Origin: Halorubrum sp. GN11_10-6_MGM
Lineage (GTDB): Archaea > Halobacteriota > Halobacteria > Halobacteriales > Haloferacaceae
Assembly: GCF_005435165.1 (NCBI RefSeq)
Contig: NZ_SGUC01000001.1
Coordinates: 62,001-126,000, forward strand
DNA: 64,000 bases
Direction of reading: 5' to 3'
Shown: in pieces, positions 7,449 through 16,207 of the stretch
How positions within the stretch are numbered: position 1 is the stretch's first letter
Layout of the letters: each line of letters opens with the position of its first letter
Program-made: the position numbers and the translations under genes
The notes under the pieces: model-generated
What the model was told of the DNA's origin: nothing
The model's input: only the letters and a program-made list of their open reading frames with translations
Databases searched by the model: none

Positions 7449-8957
7449 ATGCGACTCCCGGAACGACAGCTCGCGGTCCTCGAGGCCGCGAGCGCGACGG
7501 ACGAACGAACGGTGGCGGAGATAGCCGCGGAGACCGGCCTGAAGCCGGAGACGGTCGCCGGCGCGGCCTTCGACCTCGCCGACGAGGGGCTCGTCGCGGT
7601 CGGCTCGGCGACCGACGAAACCCTCGAACTCACCGACGAGGGGCGGAGTTACGTCGAGGCGGGGCTTCCCGAGACGCGGCTCTACCGGGCCGGACTCGAC
7701 GCCGGCGCCGACGCCAAACCAGTCTCGATGGGCGCGGTCATCGGCGAGGCGGGGCTAGAGGGCCCCGAGGTCGACATCGCGCTCGCGAACTTCGCGCGCA
7801 AGGGGTTCGGAACGGTCGAGAGCGGCGAGCTATCGGTCGATCCCGACGCCGACCCGGACGCCGACGCCGAGGCGACGGCGCTCGCGGCGCTGGCCGACGG
7901 CGACGACCCCGCCGTCGACGGAGACGTCCTCGACCAGTTGGCCTCCCGGGGACTTGTCGACCGCGGCGAGTCGGTCACGCGGACGGTTCGGCTCACGGAC
8001 GACGGCGTCGACGCGCTGATGACCGGCGTGGAGGCGACCGAGACGGTCGGGGCGCTCACGCCCGAACTCCTCGCGAGCGGCGAGTGGCGCGACGCCGAGT
8101 TCGCCGAGTACAACGTCGAGGCCGAGGCGGAGACGGCCCGAGGGGGCCGAAAGCACGTCCTCCGCCGGACCGCCGACCGCGTGAAGGACGTCCTCGTCGG
8201 CATGGGGTTCCAGGAGATGGAGGGCCCCCACGCCGACGCCGACTTCTGGATCAACGACTGCCTGTTCATGCCGCAGGACCACCCGGCGCGGACCCACTGG
8301 GACCGGTTCGCGCTCGACGTGGACCCGATGGAGGGAATTCCGGACGAGCTGATGGCCCGCGTCGAGGCGGCCCACCGCGACGGGTGGGGGATCGACGGCG
8401 ACGGCTACCACTCGCCGTGGTCGGCCGACTTCGCGCGCGAGGTCGCGCTCCGCGGCCACACCACGTCGCTGTCGATGCGCTACCTCTCCGGGGTCGCCGG
8501 CGCCGAACTGGAGCCGCCGCAGCGCTACTTCTCCGTCGAGAAGGTGTACCGGAACGACACGCTCGACCCGACGCACCTCTTGGAGTTCTTCCAGATCGAA
8601 GGGTGGGTGATGGCCGAGGACCTCTCGGTCCGAGATCTGATGGGCACCTTCGAGGAGTTCTACCGCCAGTTCGGGATCACGGACATCCGGTTCAAACCGC
8701 ATTATAACCCCTACACCGAGCCCTCCTTCGAGCTGTTCGGCGAGCACCCGGAGACGGGCGAGGAGATCGAGATCGGCAACTCCGGCGTCTTCCGCGAGGA
8801 GGTCACCGGCCCGCTCGGCGTCGACTGCGACGTGATGGCGTGGGGGCTCGCCCTCGAACGGCTCGCGATGTTGACCACCGGCGCGGAGGACATCCGCGAC
8901 CTCCACGGGACCTTGGCCGACATCGACTTCCTGCGGAACGCGGAGGTGAGCTACTGA
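7449..8957 (+). CDS. pheS: Phenylalanyl-tRNA synthetase alpha subunit
   Basis: A 502-residue PheRS alpha subunit of the archaeal/eukaryotic type, which charges tRNA-Phe with phenylalanine as an alpha2-beta2 enzyme. N-terminal winged-helix modules (ERTVAEIAAETGLKPETVAG) precede the class II catalytic core. Visible core motifs include VKDVLVGMGFQEMEGP (motif 1 area), YFSVEKVYRNDTLD (motif 2) and GLALERLAML (motif 3). ATG 7449 precedes the conserved MRLPERQLAVLEA start. The stop overlaps the pheT start by one base (TGATG), so both subunits are coordinately produced. Confidence 0.96.
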   Translation: MRLPERQLAVLEAASATDERTVAEIAAETGLKPETVAGAAFDLADEGLVAVGSATDETLELTDEGRSYVEAGLPETRLYRAGLDAGADAKPVSMGAVIGEAGLEGPEVDIALANFARKGFGTVESGELSVDPDADPDADAEATALAALADGDDPAVDGDVLDQLASRGLVDRGESVTRTVRLTDDGVDALMTGVEATETVGALTPELLASGEWRDAEFAEYNVEAEAETARGGRKHVLRRTADRVKDVLVGMGFQEMEGPHADADFWINDCLFMPQDHPARTHWDRFALDVDPMEGIPDELMARVEAAHRDGWGIDGDGYHSPWSADFAREVALRGHTTSLSMRYLSGVAGAELEPPQRYFSVEKVYRNDTLDPTHLLEFFQIEGWVMAEDLSVRDLMGTFEEFYRQFGITDIRFKPHYNPYTEPSFELFGEHPETGEEIEIGNSGVFREEVTGPLGVDCDVMAWGLALERLAMLTTGAEDIRDLHGTLADIDFLRNAEVSY

Positions 8958-10738
8958 TGCCCGTCGTCGACATCGACCCCGACGAGCTCCGCGAGCTCAC
9001 CGGCCACGAGGAGAAGGAGGACGCGGCGCTCAAAGACGACCTGTTCGGGCTCGGCTTGGAGTTCGAAGGGGAGACCGACGACGGGATGTTCCAGTTCGAG
9101 TTCGCGCCCGACCGCCTCGACCGGCTCTCGGTCGAGGGCGTCGCGCGCTCGCTGCGCTACCACTACGGCGACGCCCGCGGCGTGTACGTACCGAGCACGA
9201 ACGACCCCGAGTGGACCATCGAGGTCGACGAGTCGGTGCCGGAGGAGCGCCCGTACGTCACGGGCGCCGTGGTCCGCGGCGTCGACCTCGACGAGGCGGC
9301 GCTGGAGTCGCTGATCCAGCTCCAAGAGAAGCTCCACGCGACGATGGGCCGCGGCCGCGCGAAGGGCGCCATCGGCATCCACGACCTCGCGATGGTGAAG
9401 GGCGCGCCGCTTCAGGAGGGCGCGGAACCGTCGGTCACCTACCGCGGCGTCGACCCCGACGGCGAGGCGTTCGTCCCGCTCGACTCGAACGACAAGCTGA
9501 CGCCCGCCGAGGTCCTGTCGGAGCACGACACGGGGACGACCTACGCCGACCTCGTCGCGGACCTCGACCGCTACCCGGCGATCTACGACGAGCTCGGCCT
9601 CTTCTCGTTCCCGCCGGTGATCAACGGGAAGCGCACCGAGGTGACGACCGGCTCCCGCGAGCTGCTCGTCGAGCTCACCGGCACGGACCAGTGGACGATC
9701 GACCGGATGTGTACGATTATCTGTTACGCGCTGTCGGCCCGCGGCGCGACGATCGAGGAGGTCGAGGTGAACTACGCCGACGGCGCGACGCACCCGAGCG
9801 AGTACGGGCCGGAGCTCGTTCGCCCGAACCTCGACACCGACGAGAAGGCCGTCTCGCACGACCGGATCGAGACGCTGCTCGGAGTCGATTTCGAACCCGA
9901 GGAGGTCGTCGACTGCTTCGAGCGAGCCGGGCTCGACGCCGACTACACCCTCGGCGAGGACGTGCGCTACGAGGTTTCGATTCCGCCGTACCGCGTCGAC
10001 GTGCTCCACCCGCTCGACCTCGTCGACGACGTGGGGCGGGCGTACGGCTTCGACAACCTGGAGCCGCGCTACCCCGACGTGGGGACGGTCGGCGGGCGCC
10101 ACGAGCGTTCGCGGCTGGAGGACGCGGTCCGGACGAGCCTCGTGGGGCTCGGGTTCGAGGACCTGCTGAACTTCCACATGACGAGCGGGACGGAGAACTA
10201 CGACCGGATGAACGTCGAACCCGGCACCGGCGGCGCCGCGATCGCCGAGGAGGAGGAGTCGAACGCGAGCGCCGGCGTCTTCGGCGGCGGCGACCCCGTC
10301 GAGATCACGGAGCCGTACAGCGAGGAGTACACCCAGCTCCGCACCTGGGCGCTCCCGTCGCTCGTCATGCTGTTGGAGCGGAACACCCACAACGCCTACC
10401 CGCAGGACGTCGCCGAGGTCGGCTTCGTCGCCGAGCGCGACGACGACGCGGACGCCGGCGTCGCCGAGTCCAGACGCGTCGCCGGCGCGGTCGCCCGCCG
10501 AGACGCTTCCTACGAGGCCGCGAAGGGGCGCCTTCAGGCGCTCTGTGACGACTTCGGCGTCGAGCTGGCGACCCCCCGGACGGAACACCCCTCGTTCATC
10601 GAGGGGCGCGCCGCCGCCGTCGAGATCGACGGCGAGCGCGTCGGCGTGATCGGCGAGCTCCACCCCGCGGTGCTCGTCGAACACGACCTCGAAGTGCCGG
10701 TCGCGGCCTTCGAGTTCGACCTCGACGCGTTACGCTGA
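8957..10738 (+). CDS. pheT: Phenylalanyl-tRNA synthetase beta subunit
   Basis: A 593-residue PheRS beta subunit of archaeal length. Seen features are the N-terminal MPVVDIDPDELRELTG, a B3/4-type editing region (residues ~90-270) with KGAIGIHDL and LFSFPPVING, the B5 domain with EVSIPPYRVDVLHPLDLVD, and a class II-like core near DVAEVGFVAE. The beta subunit binds tRNA and edits mischarged Tyr. ATG 8957 shares its A with the pheS stop codon. Confidence 0.96.
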   Translation: MPVVDIDPDELRELTGHEEKEDAALKDDLFGLGLEFEGETDDGMFQFEFAPDRLDRLSVEGVARSLRYHYGDARGVYVPSTNDPEWTIEVDESVPEERPYVTGAVVRGVDLDEAALESLIQLQEKLHATMGRGRAKGAIGIHDLAMVKGAPLQEGAEPSVTYRGVDPDGEAFVPLDSNDKLTPAEVLSEHDTGTTYADLVADLDRYPAIYDELGLFSFPPVINGKRTEVTTGSRELLVELTGTDQWTIDRMCTIICYALSARGATIEEVEVNYADGATHPSEYGPELVRPNLDTDEKAVSHDRIETLLGVDFEPEEVVDCFERAGLDADYTLGEDVRYEVSIPPYRVDVLHPLDLVDDVGRAYGFDNLEPRYPDVGTVGGRHERSRLEDAVRTSLVGLGFEDLLNFHMTSGTENYDRMNVEPGTGGAAIAEEEESNASAGVFGGGDPVEITEPYSEEYTQLRTWALPSLVMLLERNTHNAYPQDVAEVGFVAERDDDADAGVAESRRVAGAVARRDASYEAAKGRLQALCDDFGVELATPRTEHPSFIEGRAAAVEIDGERVGVIGELHPAVLVEHDLEVPVAAFEFDLDALR

Positions 10739-10857
10739 CCGGCAGAGCGGGCGAGACGCGAGTCGGCGGAACACCCGTTTCGTCGGCTCTACCGCGAATT
10801 ATCACGGGTCCGACTGCGAGCAGAAGACCTATATCTCTCATAGAGCAGTGACCGGCT

Positions 10858-11013
10858 ATGAACTGTGAGAGATGCGGCGTCGACGCCTCGCTCGCGCACC
10901 GGGACGTCGACGGGTTCGCGTACTACCTCTGTGAGACCTGTATCGACGGGTGGGACGCGATCCGTGGGTCGTCGCCCGACGCCGCCGAGGGGCCTCGGTC
11001 GCCCGCGCGATAG
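10858..11013 (+). CDS. Small two-CxxC zinc-finger protein
   Basis: A 51-residue protein: MNCERCGVDASLAH at the start and YYLCETCIDGWDAIRG further on. The four cysteines, in two CxxC pairs 28 residues apart, should bind one zinc. A TATA box (CTATATCT, 10829-10836) lies about 26 bases upstream of the ATG, the spacing of a leaderless transcript, which supports a real gene despite its length. Haloarchaea encode many such micro-proteins, some tied to regulation or biofilm formation; this one's role is not known. Confidence 0.75.
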   Translation: MNCERCGVDASLAHRDVDGFAYYLCETCIDGWDAIRGSSPDAAEGPRSPAR

Positions 11014-11061
11014 CGGCCGCGCCGTGGACGGCGACGACCGGTGCGTCGGGAACCGACGCGA

Positions 11062-11700
11062 TCACTCCCGGGCCGCGTCGACCGCCTCGACGACCGCGCG
11101 CGCGTTCGATCGGATCGCGTCGAAGTCGCCGTCGGCGATCGCCGCGTCGTCGACGATCGAACTCCCGACGCCGACCGCGACGGCGCCGGCGCGGACGTAC
11201 TCGCCCGCGTTGTCCGCGCCGACGCCGCCGGTCGGGACGAGCGGGATCTGCGGGAGCGGGCCGCCGATCGCCGCGACGTGTTCGGGGCCGCCGGTCTTCG
11301 CCGGGAACACCTTCACCGCGTCGGCGCCGGCCTCGTACGCCTCGATCGCCTCGGTCGGCGTGTACGCGCCGACCGCAATCGGCGTCCCGTAGCGGTTCGC
11401 CGTGCGGATCACGTCGCGGTTCACCGTCGGCGTCACGAGGAACTCCGCGCCGGCGAGCTGCGCCGCGCGCGCGGTCTCGGCGTCGAGGACGGTTCCGGCG
11501 CCGACCAAGGCGTCGTCGACGCAGTCGGTTATCGCCGCGATCGACCCCGTCGCGTTCGGCGTGTCCGCCGTCACCTCCAGCGCCGTCACGCCGGCGTCGA
11601 CGACCGCGTCCGCGACCGCCACGGCGTCGTCCCGTGCCACGCCGCGGAGGATCGCGATCACCCCGCCGTCCGTGATCCGGTCGAGTCGGTCGGTTCGCAT
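11062..11700 (-). CDS. kdgA: 2-dehydro-3-deoxy-(phospho)gluconate aldolase
   Basis: A 212-residue class I aldolase of the KDPG/KHG family. The Schiff-base lysine is K130 in DAVKVFPAK; the catalytic Glu is E42 in ALEVT. VPTGGVG is the phosphate-binding loop. It splits KDPG to pyruvate and glyceraldehyde 3-phosphate, the last step of the semi-phosphorylative Entner-Doudoroff route. It is divergent from the dehydratase gene, and its partner kinase lies 2.5 kb away. A TATA element (TTAATAC at about 11724-11730) lies about 27 bases before the ATG. Confidence 0.9.
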   Translation of the reverse strand: MRTDRLDRITDGGVIAILRGVARDDAVAVADAVVDAGVTALEVTADTPNATGSIAAITDCVDDALVGAGTVLDAETARAAQLAGAEFLVTPTVNRDVIRTANRYGTPIAVGAYTPTEAIEAYEAGADAVKVFPAKTGGPEHVAAIGGPLPQIPLVPTGGVGADNAGEYVRAGAVAVGVGSSIVDDAAIADGDFDAIRSNARAVVEAVDAARE

Positions 11701-11774
11701 GCGTGGTATCTGCCCGCCAGGGGTATTAAATCGGACCGTGTCGGGGACGGCGGTGGCGCGCCGTCACCCAGCCG

Positions 11775-11783
11775 CTATTTAAG
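11775..11783 (+). promoter_or_regulatory. TATA element far upstream of the dehydratase gene
   Basis: CTATTTAAG is the only good TATA match between the divergent aldolase and dehydratase genes reading rightward. It predicts a start of transcription near 11806, giving about 105 bases of 5' leader before ATG 11913. That is unusual here, where most genes look leaderless. A GTG at 11806 sits at exactly the leaderless distance and opens a 53-codon frame that runs past the dehydratase start. Confidence 0.5.
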
Positions 11784-11912
11784 CGACGGACGGGCAAGTA
11801 CGACCGTGGCGACGGACCGGTCCGCGCCGGACGCCGCGACGACGCGCCGCTCGGTGATCTCGGTGCGCGAGTCCCGCGGCCGCCGGACCGGTTCGGAGTT
11901 ACCCATCTCACC

Positions 11913-13064
11913 ATGCACATCACCGACTACGAGCTGTTCGAAGTGCCGCCCCGCTGGCTGTTCCTGAAGCTCACGACGAGCGACGGCACCGTCGGCTGGG
12001 GGGAGCCGATCGTGGAGGGGCGCTCTCACACGGTCGTCGCGGCGGTCGAGGAGCTGCTCGACGGCTACCTGCTCGGCGAGGACCCGGCGCGGATCGAGGA
12101 CCACTGGCAGACGATGTACCGCGGCGGGTTCTACCGCGGCGGTCCCGTCCTGATGAGCGCCATCGCCGGGATCGACCAGGCGCTGTGGGACATCAAAGGG
12201 AAGGGGTTCGGCGCGCCCGTCCACGAGCTGCTCGGCGGTCGCGCGCGCGACCGGGTCCGCGTCTACCAGTGGATCGGCGGGGACCGACCGGCGGACGTCG
12301 GCGAGGCCGCCCGCGAGAAGGTCGACGCGGGCTTCTCGGCGCTGAAGATGAACGCCACCGCGGAGCTGGAGTCGATCGACACCCCGGCCGCGGTGGCCGC
12401 CGCGGCCGACCGGATCGCGGCCGTTCGGGAGGCGGTCGGCGACGAGGTCGACATCGGCGTCGACTTCCACGGCCGGGTGGCGAAGCCGATGGTCCGGCGG
12501 CTCGCGTCGGCGCTGGAGCCGTACGACCCGATGTTCATCGAGGAGCCGGTGTTACCCGAGAACAACGACGCGCTCCCGGCGATCCGGGCGTCGACGACGA
12601 TCCCGATCGCGACCGGCGAGCGGATGTACTCGCGGTGGGACTTCAAGGAGGTGCTGGAGGCGGACGCGGTAGACCTGATCCAGCCGGACGTCTCGCACGC
12701 CGGCGGCATCACCGAGCTGAAGAAGATCGCGTCGATGGCCGAGGCGTACGACGTGTCGGTCGCGCCGCACTGCCCGCTCGGGCCGATCGCGCTCGCCTCC
12801 TGTATCCAGGTCGACGCCTGTACGCCGAACGCGCTCATCCAAGAGCAGTCGCTCGACATCCACTACAACGAGACGAGCGACGTGTTGGACTACCTCGCCG
12901 ACCCGTCGGTGTTCGAGTACCGCGACGGGTTCGTGGACATCCCGGACGGCGACGGGCTCGGGATCGAGATCGACGAGGAACACGTGCGCGAGCAGGCCGA
13001 GAGAGACGTCGACTGGCACAACCCCGTCTGGCGCCACGACGACGGCTCGGTCGCGGAGTGGTGA
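11913..13064 (+). CDS. Sugar-acid dehydratase (gluconate/galactonate dehydratase, enolase superfamily)
   Basis: A 383-residue enolase-superfamily enzyme that closely follows E. coli D-galactonate dehydratase. Metal ligands D184, E210 and E236 are in VDFHGR, FIEEP and ATGERM; the catalytic bases are H186 and H286 (APHCPLGPIAL). Haloarchaeal gluconate dehydratase GnaD belongs to the same group, so the substrate is gluconate and/or galactonate. The product 2-keto-3-deoxy acid feeds the kinase and aldolase encoded on either side. The best promoter lies 130 bases upstream. Confidence 0.88.
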   Translation: MHITDYELFEVPPRWLFLKLTTSDGTVGWGEPIVEGRSHTVVAAVEELLDGYLLGEDPARIEDHWQTMYRGGFYRGGPVLMSAIAGIDQALWDIKGKGFGAPVHELLGGRARDRVRVYQWIGGDRPADVGEAAREKVDAGFSALKMNATAELESIDTPAAVAAAADRIAAVREAVGDEVDIGVDFHGRVAKPMVRRLASALEPYDPMFIEEPVLPENNDALPAIRASTTIPIATGERMYSRWDFKEVLEADAVDLIQPDVSHAGGITELKKIASMAEAYDVSVAPHCPLGPIALASCIQVDACTPNALIQEQSLDIHYNETSDVLDYLADPSVFEYRDGFVDIPDGDGLGIEIDEEHVREQAERDVDWHNPVWRHDDGSVAEW

Positions 13065-13104
13065 TCCGGATGGCGACCGAGACCGGACGACAGGGGGGGA
13101 GCCG

Positions 13105-13956
13105 ATGACCCGCCGGCGCGAGTCGCCGACCGAGGGCGCGGTTCCCGGGCGCTTCGCCGGCGAGACGGCCATCGTCACCGGGTCGACCCGCGGGATCGGC
13201 GCCGGGATCGCGGAGCGGCTGGCCGCCGAGGGCGCGAACGTCGTGGTCAGCGGGCGCTCCGAGACGGCGGGAGAGGCCGTCGTCGACCGGATCGCGGGCG
13301 GGGACGGTGAGTCGGGCGACGGCTCGCCGTCCGGCGACGCGACGTTCGTCCGCGCCGACATGCGCGACCCCGACGACGTGGCCGCGCTCGCGGAGGCGGC
13401 CGCGGAGCGGTACGGCTCGATCGACGTGCTCGTGAACAACGCGGGCGTCCAGACCGAGACGGCCGCCGACGAGGCGACGCTCGATGACTGGGCGTTCGTC
13501 GTCGAGACGGACTTCCGGGCGTACTGGCTCGCCGCGCGGGCCGCCCTCGAACACATGGACCGCGGGGCGATCGTGAACGTCTCGTCGAACCACGCGTACG
13601 CGACTATGCCGGCGCACTTCCCGTACAACGCCGTGAAGGCGGGGATCAACGGGATGACGCGGTCGCTCGCGGTCGACTTCGGTCCCCGCGTCCGGGTGAA
13701 CACGGTCGTCCCCGGCTGGGTGGAGGTCGAGCGGACGCGGGAGGAGCTCCCCGAGGGACGGCTGGAGGAGGTCGAGTCGATCCACCCGACCGGGCGGATC
13801 GGGACGCCCGCCGACGTCGCCGGCGCCGTCTCCTTCCTCGCGAGCGAGGACGCCGCCTTCGTCACCGGAGCCGCGCTGCTCGTCGACGGCGGCCGCGGCG
13901 CGGTGATGCAAGACGACGTGCTCCCGGACTACCGGGCGCGAGAGCGCTCGGAGTAG
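13105..13956 (+). CDS. Short-chain dehydrogenase/reductase
   Basis: A 283-residue classical SDR. It has the nucleotide-binding TGSTRGIG (25-32), NNAG (111-114) and the catalytic Ser-Tyr-Lys set (S160/S161 in NVSSN, Y174 and K178 in YNAVK). ATG 13105 is preceded by a GGAG-type ribosome site. Given its place between the dehydratase and KDG kinase it probably oxidises a sugar or sugar acid, for example glucose, galactose or a uronate derivative; the substrate cannot be read from sequence. The 'PGWVEVERT' segment is the usual SDR substrate loop. Confidence 0.85.
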   Translation: MTRRRESPTEGAVPGRFAGETAIVTGSTRGIGAGIAERLAAEGANVVVSGRSETAGEAVVDRIAGGDGESGDGSPSGDATFVRADMRDPDDVAALAEAAAERYGSIDVLVNNAGVQTETAADEATLDDWAFVVETDFRAYWLAARAALEHMDRGAIVNVSSNHAYATMPAHFPYNAVKAGINGMTRSLAVDFGPRVRVNTVVPGWVEVERTREELPEGRLEEVESIHPTGRIGTPADVAGAVSFLASEDAAFVTGAALLVDGGRGAVMQDDVLPDYRARERSE

Positions 13957-13964
13957 GCCGGCGC

Positions 13965-14048
13965 GACACGGCACGGGGCGGACTGCCGCCAAGACGCGGC
14001 ACGGGGCGGACCGCCGCCGCGACACAGCACGGGACGGACTGCCGCCGC
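13965..14048. repeat. Three tandem copies of a 28-bp unit
   Basis: Three consecutive 28-bp units at 13965-13992, 13993-14020 and 14021-14048 share the core GGCACGGGGCGGAC/TGCCGCC with two to four differences each; a partial fourth begins at 14049. They fill the spacer between the SDR stop and the kdgK promoter. Period 28 is not a multiple of three, and no gene crosses the array. It may be a replication-slippage minisatellite or a binding array. Confidence 0.75.
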
Positions 14049-14101
14049 GACGCGAGAGACGCACGGGTCCGTCGCTCGCCGGCCGACGGCGATCACCCGT
14101 T

Positions 14102-14109
14102 CTTATAAT
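14102..14109 (+). promoter_or_regulatory. TATA box of the kdgK transcript
   Basis: CTTATAAT is a strong archaeal TATA element. Its predicted start point, about 26 bases downstream, falls on the ATG at 14131, not on the kdgK ATG at 14169. The transcript would therefore begin with a 13-codon ORF. Confidence 0.65.
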
Positions 14110-14130
14110 TGGCCGAGCGTAGCACCGAGT

Positions 14131-14172
14131 ATGAACGCGTTCGAGACCTGCGGCGCGGGGTGGCCCCGATGA
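14131..14172 (+). CDS. Possible 13-residue leader peptide overlapping kdgK
   Basis: [13 protein letters not shown] then TGA. The ATG is at the leaderless distance from the TATA box at 14102-14109, and the stop overlaps the kdgK start as ATGA. This geometry allows translational coupling, with ribosomes loading on the leader and re-initiating at kdgK. There is no independent evidence that the peptide is made or conserved. Confidence 0.4.
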   Translation: MNAFETCGAGWPR

Positions 14173-15125
14173 CCGACCTCGTCACGTTCGGCGAGACGAT
14201 GCTCCGGCTGTCGCCGCCGCGCGGCGAGCGGCTGGAGACGACCCGCGACCTGACCGTTCAGGCCGGCGGCGCGGAGAGCAACGTCGCGGTCGGGGCCGCG
14301 CGGCTCGGCGCCGACGCCCGCTGGCTCTCGAAGCTCCCCGACTCGCCGCTCGGCCGGCGGATCGTGACCGAACTGCGGAGCCACGGCGTCCGCCCGGGCG
14401 TCGCGTGGGCCGACCCGGACGCGAGCCGGGTGGGGACCTACTACCTCGAACACGGCGGCGAACCGCGCGGGACGAACGTGATCTACGACCGCGCCGACGC
14501 GGCGATCACGACCGTCGAGCCCGAGGAACTCCCGACGGACGCGGTCGCGGAGGCGGACTGGTTTCACACGACCGGGATCACGCCCGCGCTCTCGGAGACG
14601 ACCGCGGAGACGACGGCCGCGCTGCTGCGGACCGCCGGCGAGGCGGGGACCACGCGCTCGTTCGACCTGAACTACCGGGCGAAGCTCTGGGAACCGGAGA
14701 CGGCGCGGGCAGCCTACGAGGACCTGTTCGAACACGTGGACACCCTGTTCGTCCCCCGGCGCGACGCCCGCGAGGTGCTCGACCGCGAGGGCGGCGCCGT
14801 CGAGATCGCGCACGGCCTCGCCACGGAGTTCGGGTTCGATACGGTGGTCGTCACCCGCGGGCTGGAGGGGGCGATCGCGCTCCACGACGGCTCGGTGTAC
14901 GAACAGGAGGTGTACGAGGCGGAGACGTTCGACGCGATCGGCACCGGCGACGCGTTCGTCGCCGGTTTCGTCGCGGAGCGGCTGCGCGGCGCGGACCTCC
15001 CCGCGGCGCTCCGGTGGGGGTCGGCGACCGCGGCGCTGAAACGCACCACGGACGGCGACCTCGCGGTGACGACCCGGGCGGAGGTCCGCGACGTCATCGA
15101 CGGCGAGGGCGGGATCGACCGGTAA
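14169..15125 (+). CDS. kdgK: 2-keto-3-deoxygluconate kinase (PfkB/ribokinase family)
   Basis: A 318-residue PfkB-family sugar kinase. The N-terminal [17 protein letters not shown] and [15 protein letters not shown] are typical of KDG kinases; [13 protein letters not shown] is the PfkB signature 2 with the catalytic Asp. It phosphorylates KDG to KDPG, completing the route with the dehydratase and aldolase of this block. The start at 14169 gives the standard N-terminus; a 13-codon leader ORF overlaps it. Confidence 0.9.
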   Translation: MTDLVTFGETMLRLSPPRGERLETTRDLTVQAGGAESNVAVGAARLGADARWLSKLPDSPLGRRIVTELRSHGVRPGVAWADPDASRVGTYYLEHGGEPRGTNVIYDRADAAITTVEPEELPTDAVAEADWFHTTGITPALSETTAETTAALLRTAGEAGTTRSFDLNYRAKLWEPETARAAYEDLFEHVDTLFVPRRDAREVLDREGGAVEIAHGLATEFGFDTVVVTRGLEGAIALHDGSVYEQEVYEAETFDAIGTGDAFVAGFVAERLRGADLPAALRWGSATAALKRTTDGDLAVTTRAEVRDVIDGEGGIDR

Positions 15126-15202
15126 ACGAGGAGACGGCACTCCGACCGTTCTGAGGGGTGCCGAGCGGATGAGATGCGGCGCCCGCGACCCGGCGACCGC
15201 GT

Positions 15203-16207
15203 TCAGAGGTCGACGGGACCGCCGTCGGCGGCGCTCTGAGCGAGCGCGTCGATGACTTCCATGTTCGTGATCGCTTCCTCGCCGTCGGTCAGGGGGGCGG
15301 TCCCGTCGGCGACGCGCTCGGCGAAGTGCTCGATCTGGAGCCGGTACTGGTCGACCGCGGGGAACGTCTCGACGCCGTGCCGCCCGTCGATCTCGTACTC
15401 CAGCTCGACGGGCTCGTCCGTCGGGGCGTCGAACGCCCGCTCGACCTCGATCCACCCGTTCGTCGCGTCGACGCGGTACCGCTGGACCAGCTGCGTGTCG
15501 AAGCCGGACGCGACCCGCGCCGACCGCCCGTCGTCGTACGCCAACACGCCCGCGACCTCCGTGTCGACCCCCGCGTCCCGGGTGTCGCCGACGTGGGCGG
15601 AGGCGCGGTCGGGCTCGCCGAGTATCGTCCGGGCGAGCGAGACGGGGTAGCAGCCGACGTCCATCAGCGACCCGCCGGCGAGGTCGGGGTCGAGCCGCAC
15701 GTCGTTCGGCCGGTCGTACAGCGGGAACCGGAAGGTGGCTGTCACCGTTCGGACGTCGTCGAGCTCGGTCGCCGCGAGCGCGACGGCGCGCTCGGTTCGG
15801 GGGTGGTAGCGGTACATGAACGCCTCCATCAGCGTGACGCCCCGCCGGTCGCAGTGGTCGACCACCGCCCGCGCCTCGTCGGCGTCGGCGGCCAGCGGCT
15901 TCTCGCAGAGGACGTCTAACCCGGCGTCCGCGGCGCGTTTCGTCCACTCGGCGTGGCGCCCGTTGGGGAGCGGGACGTACACCGCGTCGAGGGCGTCGTC
16001 GTCGAGCAGCGCCTCGTAGGAGCCGTAGCTGCGGGGGATGTCGGTCTCGGCCGCGAACCGCTCCGCGCGGGCGGCGTCGCGGGACGCCACCGCGCCGACC
16101 GCGTGGTCGCTGGCAGCGATCGCCGGGATCACCGCTTTGCGGGCGATCCCCGCGGTGCCGAGGACGCCGAATTCGAGGCCAGACGAGTCAGTTGCCGGAG
16201 TGCTCAT
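15203..16207 (-). CDS. Gfo/Idh/MocA-family sugar oxidoreductase
   Basis: A 334-residue NAD(P)-dependent oxidoreductase, convergent with kdgK. It has the Rossmann motif GVLGTAGIA near the start, the family's catalytic EKP motif (VLCEKPLAAD) and GGSLMDVGCYPV in the C-terminal domain. Similar enzymes oxidise glucose, xylose or other aldoses. ATG 16207 is preferred over an in-frame start 72 bases upstream because the protein then begins just before the Rossmann fold. The neighbours suggest an aldose-to-lactone step feeding the dehydratase (inference). Confidence 0.85.
   Translation of the reverse strand: MSTPATDSSGLEFGVLGTAGIARKAVIPAIAASDHAVGAVASRDAARAERFAAETDIPRSYGSYEALLDDDALDAVYVPLPNGRHAEWTKRAADAGLDVLCEKPLAADADEARAVVDHCDRRGVTLMEAFMYRYHPRTERAVALAATELDDVRTVTATFRFPLYDRPNDVRLDPDLAGGSLMDVGCYPVSLARTILGEPDRASAHVGDTRDAGVDTEVAGVLAYDDGRSARVASGFDTQLVQRYRVDATNGWIEVERAFDAPTDEPVELEYEIDGRHGVETFPAVDQYRLQIEHFAERVADGTAPLTDGEEAITNMEVIDALAQSAADGGPVDL

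Noticed and set aside
14103-15947. Open 614-codon frame on the minus strand
   Set aside because: It lies opposite kdgK and runs through the convergent spacer into the out-of-frame part of the Gfo/Idh gene. Its translation is Arg/Asp/Val-rich nonsense typical of antisense frames in GC-rich DNA.
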